Source: Alphaproteobacteria bacterium
GTDB lineage: Bacteria; Pseudomonadota; Alphaproteobacteria; Micropepsales; Micropepsaceae
NCBI GenBank assembly: GCA_016125165.1
Contig: WGMH01000001.1
Span: 372,001-436,000, forward strand
Length of the DNA stretch: 64,000 nt
Reading direction: 5' to 3'
Position 1 is the first letter of the stretch, and each line of letters opens with the position of its first letter. The position numbers and the translations under genes were made by a program. Below the pieces are notes generated by a model that made no database searches, had not been told where the DNA came from, and saw nothing but the letters and a program-made list of their open reading frames with translations. Below, piece after piece: positions 9,396 through 17,520 of the stretch.

Positions 9396-11312
9396 ATGAC
9401 CACGGCGGAACAGACCGGCTCGCTTCAAACTGCGCTCGCGCATGCCGGGCGGATGCTGCAATCCGATCCGGCCGTCGCGGATGCCCAGTGCGCGGAAATC
9501 CTGCGCGTGATGCCGGACCAGCCCGATGCACTCTTCCTGCGAGCCTTGGCACTGGCGGCGCAGGACAAGAGCGACGAAGCCATTGCCGTTCTCAAGCATA
9601 CCGTGACGCGCTACCCCGCACATGCGCAGGCATGGCGCGCGCTTGGCGACCAGTACACATTCGCGGGCGATACGCAAAAGGCCGATGCCGCCTATGCGCG
9701 CCATCTTCGCGCATCGGTCAACGATCCACGCCTGCGCGAAGCTGGCGCAGCGCTTTGCGACAACAAGCTCGCGGTAGCAGAGCGAATCCTGCGCGGCTTC
9801 CTGAAAGAGAACCCAACCGACGTCGCGGCAATCCGCATGCTAGCCGAAGTGGGCGCACGGCTTGGCCGCTACAAGGATGCGGAGAATCTGCTGGCCCGCG
9901 CTCTGGAACTGGCGCCGAGTTTCGCCGCCGCACGGCACAATTATGCCTCCGTACTGCACCGCCAGAGCAAGGCACGCGAGGCGCTCGAACAGGCCGACAT
10001 TCTGCTGAAGGCCGATCCGCGCAATCCCGGTTTCCGTGCGATGCGCGCCGCCGCACTTGCCCAGCTTGGCGAATATGAAGAAGCCGCACGCACATATGAC
10101 GCTCTGCTCAAACAATTCCCGAGTCAGCCGAAGCTCTGGATGAGCTACGGCCATACGCTGAAAACACTTGGACAGACACACGACAGCATCGCCGCCTATC
10201 GCAAGGCTATCGCGCAGATGCCCGGATTGGGTGAAGCGTGGTGGAGCCTTGCCAATCTCAAGACCCTGCGCTTTGAAGATGACGAGATCGCCACCATGCG
10301 CAAGCAGCTTGCGCGCGGCGATCTTTCGGTGGAGGACCGCTTTCATCTGGAATTTGCGCTCGGCAAGGCGCTGGAGGATTCGGGCGTCTTTGATGCGGCG
10401 TTTGCGCACTACGCCGAAGGCAATGCCCAGCGCCGGAAGACGGTGCATTACAGCGCCGACGAAACGTCCGAGTTCACCCGTCGCTCGCGGGCGCTCTTCA
10501 CGCGCGATTTCTTTGCAACGCATGAGGGCATGGGTGCAGGCGAGCCCGATCCCATCTTCATCGTGGGACTGCCTCGTTCCGGCTCCACGCTGCTGGAGCA
10601 GATCCTTTCAAGCCACAGTCAGGTCGAAGGCACGATGGAGCTGCCGGATATCACCGCGCTTGCGCGCCGTCTCGGCGAACGCACGAAGAAATCCGAAGTC
10701 TCCCGCTATCCCGATGTGCTGGCTGAACTCTCTGCCGATGAGGTGAAGGCGCTTGGCGAGGAATATCTTTCGCGCACGCGCATTCACCGCAAGCTCGGAC
10801 GGCCCTTCTTCATCGACAAGCTGCCCAACAATTTCCAGCACACCGGCTTCATTCACCTGATCCTGCCCCGGGCGAAGATCATCGATGCGCGCCGCCATCC
10901 GCTCGGCTGCGGCTTCTCCTGCTTCAAGCAGCATTTCGCGCGCGGGCAGAGCTTCACCTACAATCTCGAAGATCTCGGCCGCTATTACCGCGATTACGTG
11001 GAGCTGATGGCGCACTACGACGCCGTGCTGCCGGGGCGCGTGCAGCGGGTGATCTATGAAGACATGGTCGCCGACCCGGAAGCGGAGGTCCGCCGCCTTC
11101 TGGCCTATTGCGGCCTCGCCTTCGAGGAAGGCTGCCTGAAATTCTATGAGAACGCGCGCGCGGTCCGCACCGCCAGTTCCGAACAGGTACGCCAGCCCAT
11201 TTACAGCGACGCCACCGACCATTGGCGGAATTTTGAGCCATGGCTGGCCGATTTGAAGGCATCCCTGGGTCCTGTTCTGGATTCCTACCCCCACCCCCCT
11301 GTGCTTTCTTGA
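9396..11312 (+). CDS. TPR-containing sulfotransferase
   Basis: A protein of 638 residues. Residues about 1-340 are a run of tetratricopeptide repeats (for example DALFLRALALAAQDKSDEAI and RAAALAQLGEYEEAARTYD). The C-terminal part is a sulfotransferase: the PAPS 5'-phosphosulfate loop FIVGLPRSGSTLLEQI lies near residue 390, a 3'-phosphate-binding segment IIDARRHPLGCGFSCFKQ near 495, and RTASSEQVRQPIY near the end. It would transfer sulfate from PAPS to an unidentified acceptor. The gene is followed by a TonB receptor, a frequent partner in alphaproteobacteria. The products may act on, or take up, the same compound, but that is inference. Confidence 0.9.
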   Translation: MTTAEQTGSLQTALAHAGRMLQSDPAVADAQCAEILRVMPDQPDALFLRALALAAQDKSDEAIAVLKHTVTRYPAHAQAWRALGDQYTFAGDTQKADAAYARHLRASVNDPRLREAGAALCDNKLAVAERILRGFLKENPTDVAAIRMLAEVGARLGRYKDAENLLARALELAPSFAAARHNYASVLHRQSKAREALEQADILLKADPRNPGFRAMRAAALAQLGEYEEAARTYDALLKQFPSQPKLWMSYGHTLKTLGQTHDSIAAYRKAIAQMPGLGEAWWSLANLKTLRFEDDEIATMRKQLARGDLSVEDRFHLEFALGKALEDSGVFDAAFAHYAEGNAQRRKTVHYSADETSEFTRRSRALFTRDFFATHEGMGAGEPDPIFIVGLPRSGSTLLEQILSSHSQVEGTMELPDITALARRLGERTKKSEVSRYPDVLAELSADEVKALGEEYLSRTRIHRKLGRPFFIDKLPNNFQHTGFIHLILPRAKIIDARRHPLGCGFSCFKQHFARGQSFTYNLEDLGRYYRDYVELMAHYDAVLPGRVQRVIYEDMVADPEAEVRRLLAYCGLAFEEGCLKFYENARAVRTASSEQVRQPIYSDATDHWRNFEPWLADLKASLGPVLDSYPHPPVLS

Positions 11313-11463
11313 TGACACTGGGCCGGGCAATGCCCGCGCGCCGCGTGCCGCGATTGACGGGCTTGCCCGCCGGGTTTCATCCTTCCGTCACATAAACACC
11401 GCCCAGGGGGGCGCGCCGCCGGGAATATTCCTGGGCGGAACATTTCGATTCTTGGGGAACCGA
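11313..11463 (+). promoter_or_regulatory. TonB-receptor leader with inverted repeat (11399-11438)
   Basis: The spacer between the sulfotransferase and the TonB receptor holds a perfect 9-bp inverted repeat, CCGCCCAGG at 11399-11407 and CCTGGGCGG at 11430-11438, with 22 bases between. It ends 25 bases before the receptor ATG and is probably within the mRNA leader or over the promoter. A purine-rich GGGGA just before the ATG is the likely ribosome-binding site. The G/C-rich loop resembles a hairpin upstream of ffh (33704-33733), so it may be a dispersed repeat rather than a specific operator. Confidence 0.4.
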
Positions 11464-13857
11464 ATGAGCGAACGGACTTCAACGGCTGGATACAAGGCTC
11501 CCGCCGTGCTGACTCTGCTTCTGGCATCCACCATGCTGAGCGGCGTGCCCGCGCATGCGCAGCAGGGCGGTATCGAGACCGTCACGGTCACCGCCGAAAA
11601 GCGCTCGGAAGATCTGCAGAATGTTCCCATGAACATTCAGGCGATCACGGCTGAAAAGCTTGACGCGCTGCACCTGACCAACTTCACCGACTTTGCGCTC
11701 TACATGCCCAGCGTCACCTTTGCGGTGAGCGGGCAGGGATCGAATGGCGGTCCGGGCTTCTCTAACGTCTCCATGCGCGGCGTGGTCAGCGACCAGAACG
11801 GCAACCACTCCGGTCCGCTGCCGACTGTCGGCGTCTATTTCGACGAGCAGCCGATCTCCACCATCAACGGCACACTCGACATCCCCACCTACGATGTGGC
11901 GCGCGTTGAAGCACTCTCCGGTCCGAATGGCACGCTCTATGGCGCCAGCGCCGAGGCGGGCGTCATCCGCATCATCTCCAATCGCCCAAGCACGGACGGT
12001 TTCGAAGCCAACTACGAAGCCAGTGTGAACGCCGTCGAACATGGTGGCATCGGTTATGGCGCGCACGGCATGCTGAACGCGCCCCTCGCTGACAACATGG
12101 CGCTGCGCATTGTGGCATGGGCCGAACACGATGCGGGCTATATCGACAACGTGGCCGGTTCGCGCACCTACAGCTTTACCGGCTTCTCCGATCCGCCACT
12201 GCCGCCGGGCCTGCCCGACATCGTCATCAACAATGCGGGCCTTGCCAAGAAGAACTACAACGACGTCGACAAATACGGCGCCCGCGTCGCGCTGCAGATC
12301 GACCTCGATGACAACTGGACGATCCTGCCCTCCATCATGGCGCAGGACGAAAAGACCAACGGCGTGTTCGGCTACGATCCGTCTGTCGGCGATCTGGCGG
12401 TCACGCACTTCGTCCCGGAATATGTGAAGGACAAGTGGTATCAGGCATCGCTCACCGTTGAAGGCAAGATCGCAAATCTCGATATGGTCTATTCGGGCGG
12501 CTACATGCGCCGCACGATCGACTCGCAGGCCGACTATTCGGACTACACATACTGGTACGACCAGTACAACGCCTACTACGTCTACTTTCAGGACAATTTC
12601 GGCAATCAGATCGATCCCACGCAGCACATCTTCGGCAAGGACACCTTCACCAAGGAAAGCCACGAACTGCGCTTCACCACGCCAAAGGAGTATTCCGTTC
12701 GCGGCGTCTTCGGCGCGTTCTATGAAAAGCAGACCCACGCGATCCTGCAGGACTATGAGATTCCAAATCTCGACGACACGCTCGCTGTCACCGGCTGGCC
12801 CGACACGCTGTGGCTTACCGATCAGCACCGCCAGGATGTGGACTACGCGCTGTTCGGCGAAGTCTCCATGGATCTGCGCCCGGACATCACCCTCACCGGC
12901 GGCATCCGCGTGTTCAAGGCCGACAATTCGCTCAAGGGCTTCTTCGGCTTTTCCGGCAATTTCAGCGGCAGCACGGGTGAAGCGGCCTGCTTCAAGCCGG
13001 CCACGGTTGCCGGTGCGCCATGCACCAATCTGGACAAGCGCCTGATTGAAACCGGCGAGACGCACAAGGTGAACATCACCTGGCATCTTGAAGACGACAA
13101 GATGATCTACGCCACCTACTCCACCGGCTTCCGTCCCGGCGGCGTGAACCGGCGCACCGGTCCGGGCATCGGCCCCTATGCTTCCGATACGCTGACCAAC
13201 TACGAAATCGGCTGGAAGACGAGCTGGCTGGACAACACGTTGCGGGCCAACGGCGCGCTGTTCTATGAACAGTGGAACGACTTCCAGTTTCCGTTCCTGG
13301 GTCCCAATTCGCTCACCATCATCTTCAACGGCGGGCAGGCGCGCACGCGCGGCGTTGAATGGGATCTCACCTGGCTTCCCGTCGACAATCTGACGCTCAC
13401 CACATCGGGCGCCTATATCGATGCGCAGCTCACGTCGGACTATTGCGGCGTGGCGGGTGTCAGCATCTGCCCCGGCACCGCGCAGGCGCCAAAGGGCACG
13501 CAGATGCCGATCACGCCCAAGTGGAAACTGAATGCGGTGGCGCGCTACGAGTTCGAGCTCGCCGGACTTGATGCCCATGTGCAGGGCTCGGTGGTGCACC
13601 AGAGCGGCACCTATTCGGACCTGCGCATTTTCGAGCGCAACCTGCTCGGCATGAACAAGGCCTTCACCACATTCGACTTCACCACCGGCTTCGATGCCAA
13701 CCAGTGGTCGGTCGAACTGTTTGTGAAGAACGTGTTCGACGAGCGCGCCCAGCTCGGCCGCTATGCGGCCTGCACCACCGGCGTCTGCGGCTCGGAGCCT
13801 TACATTCTGGCGTCCCAGCCGCGCACGGTCGGGCTGACCATCGGCCAGAAGTTCTGA
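11464..13857 (+). CDS. TonB-dependent outer-membrane receptor
   Basis: A 797-residue product from the ATG at 11464, preferred over the TTG at 11452 because the GGGGA ribosome-binding site lies between them. An N-terminal signal peptide ends near AHAQ. It is followed by a TonB-box-like segment (IETVTVTAEKR) and the plug domain (DVPMNIQAITAEKL-type sequence, then RVEALSGPNGTLYG and GVIRIISNRP). The remainder is a long beta-barrel ending in TVGLTIGQKF with a terminal Phe, the usual outer-membrane assembly signal. It imports a ligand using TonB energy. The pattern is that of the large alphaproteobacterial receptors for organic nutrients rather than a known siderophore type. Confidence 0.93.
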   Translation: MSERTSTAGYKAPAVLTLLLASTMLSGVPAHAQQGGIETVTVTAEKRSEDLQNVPMNIQAITAEKLDALHLTNFTDFALYMPSVTFAVSGQGSNGGPGFSNVSMRGVVSDQNGNHSGPLPTVGVYFDEQPISTINGTLDIPTYDVARVEALSGPNGTLYGASAEAGVIRIISNRPSTDGFEANYEASVNAVEHGGIGYGAHGMLNAPLADNMALRIVAWAEHDAGYIDNVAGSRTYSFTGFSDPPLPPGLPDIVINNAGLAKKNYNDVDKYGARVALQIDLDDNWTILPSIMAQDEKTNGVFGYDPSVGDLAVTHFVPEYVKDKWYQASLTVEGKIANLDMVYSGGYMRRTIDSQADYSDYTYWYDQYNAYYVYFQDNFGNQIDPTQHIFGKDTFTKESHELRFTTPKEYSVRGVFGAFYEKQTHAILQDYEIPNLDDTLAVTGWPDTLWLTDQHRQDVDYALFGEVSMDLRPDITLTGGIRVFKADNSLKGFFGFSGNFSGSTGEAACFKPATVAGAPCTNLDKRLIETGETHKVNITWHLEDDKMIYATYSTGFRPGGVNRRTGPGIGPYASDTLTNYEIGWKTSWLDNTLRANGALFYEQWNDFQFPFLGPNSLTIIFNGGQARTRGVEWDLTWLPVDNLTLTTSGAYIDAQLTSDYCGVAGVSICPGTAQAPKGTQMPITPKWKLNAVARYEFELAGLDAHVQGSVVHQSGTYSDLRIFERNLLGMNKAFTTFDFTTGFDANQWSVELFVKNVFDERAQLGRYAACTTGVCGSEPYILASQPRTVGLTIGQKF

Positions 13858-13885
13858 TCTGCACATCACATCAAGCGTAACGCCG

Positions 13886-13909
13886 CCCCCTCCCCGCAAC
13901 GGGAGGGGG
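13886..13909 (+). terminator. Hairpin after the TonB receptor gene
   Basis: A perfect 9-bp stem, CCCCCTCCC with GGGAGGGGG, and a 6-base loop start 28 bases after the receptor stop. The stem is strong but only a short T-poor tail (TAGTCGTTT) follows, so it may be a weak terminator. The C/G-run palindrome resembles the repeat upstream of mdh (25247-25268), so it could also be a copy of that repeat. Confidence 0.5.
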
Positions 13910-13958
13910 TAGTCGTTTGCGCCACCCTGTGTTCCAGTGCGGCCCGGCAGGGGGCGCA

Positions 13959-15236
13959 ATGGACGGATCCGAAAAGGTTTTCACCAAGGCGGCATGGCGG
14001 CTTTTGCCGTTCATGGTGGTGCTCTACGTCTTCAGTTTTCTGGACCGCGTGAATGTCGGCTTCGCGGCGCTGACGATGAATGAAGACCTTTCCTTCACGC
14101 CGCAGATTTTCGGTTTCGGCGCGGGAATCTTCTTCTTCGGCTATTTCCTGTTCGAGATGCCATCAAACCTGATCCTGGCGCGCGTGGGCGCGCGGCTCTG
14201 GATGTTCCGCATCATGCTCACCTGGGGCCTTGTTTCGATGGCCACCGCCTTCGTGACGACGCCGATGCAATTCTATGCCGCGCGGTTTCTTCTCGGCGTC
14301 GCGGAGGCGGGTTTCTTTCCCGGCATGATCCTCTATCTCACCTACTGGTTTCCCGCCGCCATGCGCGCGCGTTTCTTCACGCTCTTTCTGGTTGCGGTAC
14401 CGCTCGCCAATGTCATTGGCGCGCCGGTCTCGGGCATCATCCTCGGTGCCGATGGCGTTGCGGGCTTGCAGGGATGGCAATGGCTGTTTCTGATCGAAGG
14501 CTTGCCATCGTGTCTGCTGGCCTTCGCGATCCTGTTCGTTCTGCCCGATGGTCCCGCCAAAGCCGCATGGCTCACGGGCGACGAGAAGGCCGCTATCGCC
14601 GCGCGCCTTTCATCCGATCCATCGCCCGCGCATGAACGCCTGCTGCCGATGCTGAAGGATGCGCGCATCTGGCTTTGTGTCATTCCCTATTTCGGCATTG
14701 TGCTGGCGCTTTACGGTCTCAGCCTGTGGCTGCCGCAGATCGTCAAGGCGATGGGCTACAGCAATGTCCAGACCGGTTTCATCGTGGCGGTTCCCTATGT
14801 GGTGGCGATGGCGGCAATGATCGTGTGGTCGCGTTCCAGCGACACGCGCGAGGAACGGGTGTGGCATGTCGCCATCGCCGCCGCGCTTGGCGCCATAGGG
14901 CTTGGACTTGCCGCGCTCATCGGCGATGGCATCGGCGGTTTCGCCGCGCTCATCGTGGCGATGGCGGGCGTCTATGCCGCGCTCGGGGTCTATTGGACAT
15001 TGCCCACCTCCATCCTCGGTGGTGTGGCGGCGGCCGGCGGCATCGCGCTGATCAATTCCATCGCCAATCTCGGCGGTTTCTTCGGCCCGGCGCTGATGGG
15101 CACGCTCAAACAGATGACGGGAGACTACCGTTCCGGCATGGCGGCGCTCGCCGTGGGCATGGCCGTGGTAGCCGTGGTCGTGTTCGGCCTGGGCACCCAG
15201 CTTCCGCTGAAATCTCGTACTGGAACAGACACTTAG
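13959..15236 (+). CDS. MFS transporter, anion:cation symporter type
   Basis: A 425-residue protein from the ATG at 13959 (MDGSEKVFTKAAWRLLPFMV); the open frame begins 42 bases earlier but without family similarity. About 12 hydrophobic segments are visible. The first loop contains the FLDRVNVGFAAL sequence typical of the ACS/phthalate-permease group, which import organic anions by proton symport. A cytoplasmic central loop lies around residues 190-220. Located after a TonB receptor, it could be the inner-membrane step for the same nutrient. That link is only positional. The substrate is unknown. Confidence 0.85.
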   Translation: MDGSEKVFTKAAWRLLPFMVVLYVFSFLDRVNVGFAALTMNEDLSFTPQIFGFGAGIFFFGYFLFEMPSNLILARVGARLWMFRIMLTWGLVSMATAFVTTPMQFYAARFLLGVAEAGFFPGMILYLTYWFPAAMRARFFTLFLVAVPLANVIGAPVSGIILGADGVAGLQGWQWLFLIEGLPSCLLAFAILFVLPDGPAKAAWLTGDEKAAIAARLSSDPSPAHERLLPMLKDARIWLCVIPYFGIVLALYGLSLWLPQIVKAMGYSNVQTGFIVAVPYVVAMAAMIVWSRSSDTREERVWHVAIAAALGAIGLGLAALIGDGIGGFAALIVAMAGVYAALGVYWTLPTSILGGVAAAGGIALINSIANLGGFFGPALMGTLKQMTGDYRSGMAALAVGMAVVAVVVFGLGTQLPLKSRTGTDT

Positions 15237-15274
15237 GAATCCGTTTGACTCGGTCTTCGGTCATCCGCATATTG

Positions 15275-15289
15275 GAACATAACAAGAAC
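15275..15289 (+). promoter_or_regulatory. LexA box (SOS operator)
   Basis: GAAC at 15275-15278 and GAAC at 15286-15289 are separated by exactly 7 bases. Read on the other strand this is GTTC-N7-GTTC, the established LexA operator of alphaproteobacteria. It ends 13 bases before the GTG of the ImuA homologue, well placed to repress the whole imuA-imuB-dnaE2 cassette until DNA damage. Confidence 0.92.
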
Positions 15290-15302
15290 ATACGAGTGCG
15301 GC

Positions 15303-16064
15303 GTGGATATCGCAGACCTTCGCAAGGTGCTTCAGCAGAAGCATCTGACCCTGGCTCCGGAGAGCGGGTTGCCCCGCGTGACCACCGGCCATGCGGAAGC
15401 GGACAGTCTTCTGCATGGCGGGCTGGTGCTTGGCGCGCTGCATGAAATCTTTCCCGCCACGCGCCATGCCGATGCTGCCGCCACGGGTTTCACTGCAGGG
15501 CTCGCCATCCGCGCCGCAAAAGCAAAAACGCTGTTCTGGATCCGGCAGGATTATGCGGCGCTGGAGTTCGGTGAATTGTCTGCCACCGGCCTCGTCGAAA
15601 TGGGCATCGATCCGGCGCGGTTTCTTCTCTTGCGCGCGCCCGATGCGGAAGCGGCGCTGCGCGCGGCACTCGACGGGCTTTCCTGCGGCGGGCTGGGCGC
15701 GGCCGTTATCGAGATACCGGCCAATCCGAAGATTCTCGATCTCGTCGCCGCGCGCAAACTCACGCTGGCAGCCAGCCAGAAGCAGATCACGGTTTTTCTT
15801 TTGCGCCCTTCGGCGGAGCCCGCACCCAGCAGCACCGAAACGCGCTGGCATGTGAAGAGCGCGCCGTCGCTGCCGCACGACGATTGGGGAGCCCCGCGCT
15901 TCGACGTGAAGCTCACCCGCAACCGGCACGGACAGACCGGGCATTGGATCATGGAATGGGATTGCGACGATGGCCGTTTCCGCAAGGCGCATTCTGGCGC
16001 TGTGGCTGCCGCTGTTGCCGGTGGAGCGTATCCAACGCCGCCGCAACGGTTTGCCGCCTTCTGA
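15303..16064 (+). CDS. imuA: ImuA, RecA-like mutagenesis accessory protein
   Basis: A protein of 253 residues starting with GTG, directly downstream of the LexA box. It resembles the RecA/SulA-related ImuA family (TTGHAEADSLLHGGLVLGALHEIFP at the N-terminus, then ILDLVAARKLTLAASQKQITVFLLRP). It acts with ImuB and DnaE2 in damage-induced translesion synthesis; the exact role of ImuA is not well defined. Its last 95 bases overlap the start of imuB in another frame, so the two are certainly co-transcribed. The C-terminal residues encoded by the overlap look low in complexity. Confidence 0.88.
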   Translation: MDIADLRKVLQQKHLTLAPESGLPRVTTGHAEADSLLHGGLVLGALHEIFPATRHADAAATGFTAGLAIRAAKAKTLFWIRQDYAALEFGELSATGLVEMGIDPARFLLLRAPDAEAALRAALDGLSCGGLGAAVIEIPANPKILDLVAARKLTLAASQKQITVFLLRPSAEPAPSSTETRWHVKSAPSLPHDDWGAPRFDVKLTRNRHGQTGHWIMEWDCDDGRFRKAHSGAVAAAVAGGAYPTPPQRFAAF

Positions 16065-17520
16065 TATTCCGCTCGTCATCGCGGCGAAGATCGAAAACGC
16101 GCTGCGTCTGACGGCGGTGGACAGGAAAGCGCTGCGCCTGCGGCTTTCGATCGGCATGGCGCTCGCCGATGCGCGCGCACGCGTGCCCGCGCTCGATGTG
16201 GTGGACGCCGACGAACATGCCGACAAGGCCCTTCTCGAATCCATTGCCGATTGGTGCGATCGCTACACGCCCTTTGTGGCGCTGGACATGCCGCATGGCT
16301 TGCTGCTCGATATCACCGGCTGCGCCCATCTGTTCGGCAGCGAGCGCGCGCTCTGCAAAAGCCTTGAAGCCGCGCTTGTAAGACAGGGCTTTTCCGTGTG
16401 CTTCGGGCTTGCCGGAACTGCTGTCGCCGCGCGTGCGCTCGCCCACTATGCCAGCGGCACCATCGCGCCGCCGGGCGAGGAAGCCAAAACCGTGGCGCCG
16501 TTACCGGTGGAGGCGCTGCATCTGGAAACGCTTGCCACGCATGTCCTGAAGCGCGCGGGCCTTAAAACCATTGGCCATGTCGCCGCCCGCCAGCGCGGCG
16601 AACTCACCGCGCGGTTCGGCGCGGAAATGGTGGCGATTCTCGGCCGCGCGCTCGGCCAGGAAGAGAAACCGATTTCTCCGCGCCGCCGCCTGCCCGATTA
16701 CATGGCCGAGCACCGTTTTGCCGAACCGGTCGTCACCGAAGATGTGATCGTTTCCTCGATCCGGTCGCTTGCCGAAACGCTTTGCGCTGTGCTTTGCGAA
16801 CGCGGTGAAGGCGCGCGCCTTCTGGAAGCCTCGTTCTTCCGCGCCGATGGCGCCGTCAGCCACATCGCGGTGGAGACGGCAAAGCCCATCCGCGATGCGG
16901 CGATGATCGCGCGCCTGTTCCGCGAACGGCTCGATGCGCTCACCGATCCCATCGATCCCGGTTTTGGATTCGATCTCATCCGTCTTGGCGCGCTGCGCGC
17001 CGAACGCGCAGAAGCGCAGGCCATCAGCCTCGATGCCAATGATGACGACGCGCGCGAGGTCGGGTTCCTGGCCGATCGGCTGGCCGCGCGTTTCGGTTCG
17101 CATCGCGTGCTGCGTTTCTTTCCGCAAGATACGCACATTCCCGAAGCGGCGGGCGTGCTGGTGCCCGCGCGCGCTGTGCCTGAAACCAAACTCGGCTGGG
17201 AAACGATCCGCAGCGAAGGCGAAGCACCACGCCGTCCCTTGCGCCTGTTTGAAAAGCCTGAACCCGTCGAAGTCCTGGCGGAAGTGCCCGATGGTCCGCC
17301 CCTGCGCTTTCGCTGGCGCCGCGTGCAGCATGCCGTCACGCTGGCTGAGGGGCCGGAGCGCATCGCCATGGAATGGTGGCGGCATCAAAGCGCGATGCCG
17401 ACACGCGATTATTTCCGCGTCGAAGATCAGGAGGGTCGCCGCTTCTGGCTCTACCGCGACGGTCTCTTCGCCCGCGAGACGCATCATCCGCGCTGGTACA
17501 TGCACGGGGTATTTGCGTGA
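15970..17520 (+). CDS. imuB: ImuB, catalytically deficient Y-family polymerase homologue
   Basis: A 516-residue Y-family polymerase relative. The palm-like segments are recognisable (RILALWLPLLPVERI at the start, then FVALDMPHGLLLDITGCAHLFGSE, where an active enzyme would have its acidic metal ligands). A helix-hairpin-helix-like part follows (LKRAGLKTIGHVAARQRGELTARFG). ImuB is known to lack polymerase activity and to bridge DnaE2 and the beta clamp. The start overlaps imuA by 95 bases and the stop TGA shares one base with the dnaE2 ATG. Confidence 0.92.
   Translation: MAVSARRILALWLPLLPVERIQRRRNGLPPSDIPLVIAAKIENALRLTAVDRKALRLRLSIGMALADARARVPALDVVDADEHADKALLESIADWCDRYTPFVALDMPHGLLLDITGCAHLFGSERALCKSLEAALVRQGFSVCFGLAGTAVAARALAHYASGTIAPPGEEAKTVAPLPVEALHLETLATHVLKRAGLKTIGHVAARQRGELTARFGAEMVAILGRALGQEEKPISPRRRLPDYMAEHRFAEPVVTEDVIVSSIRSLAETLCAVLCERGEGARLLEASFFRADGAVSHIAVETAKPIRDAAMIARLFRERLDALTDPIDPGFGFDLIRLGALRAERAEAQAISLDANDDDAREVGFLADRLAARFGSHRVLRFFPQDTHIPEAAGVLVPARAVPETKLGWETIRSEGEAPRRPLRLFEKPEPVEVLAEVPDGPPLRFRWRRVQHAVTLAEGPERIAMEWWRHQSAMPTRDYFRVEDQEGRRFWLYRDGLFARETHHPRWYMHGVFA

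Noticed and set aside
11479..13959. Minus-strand open frame of 826 codons
   Set aside because: It lies wholly opposite the TonB receptor gene and has no recognisable domain; it is a shadow frame typical of high-GC coding DNA.
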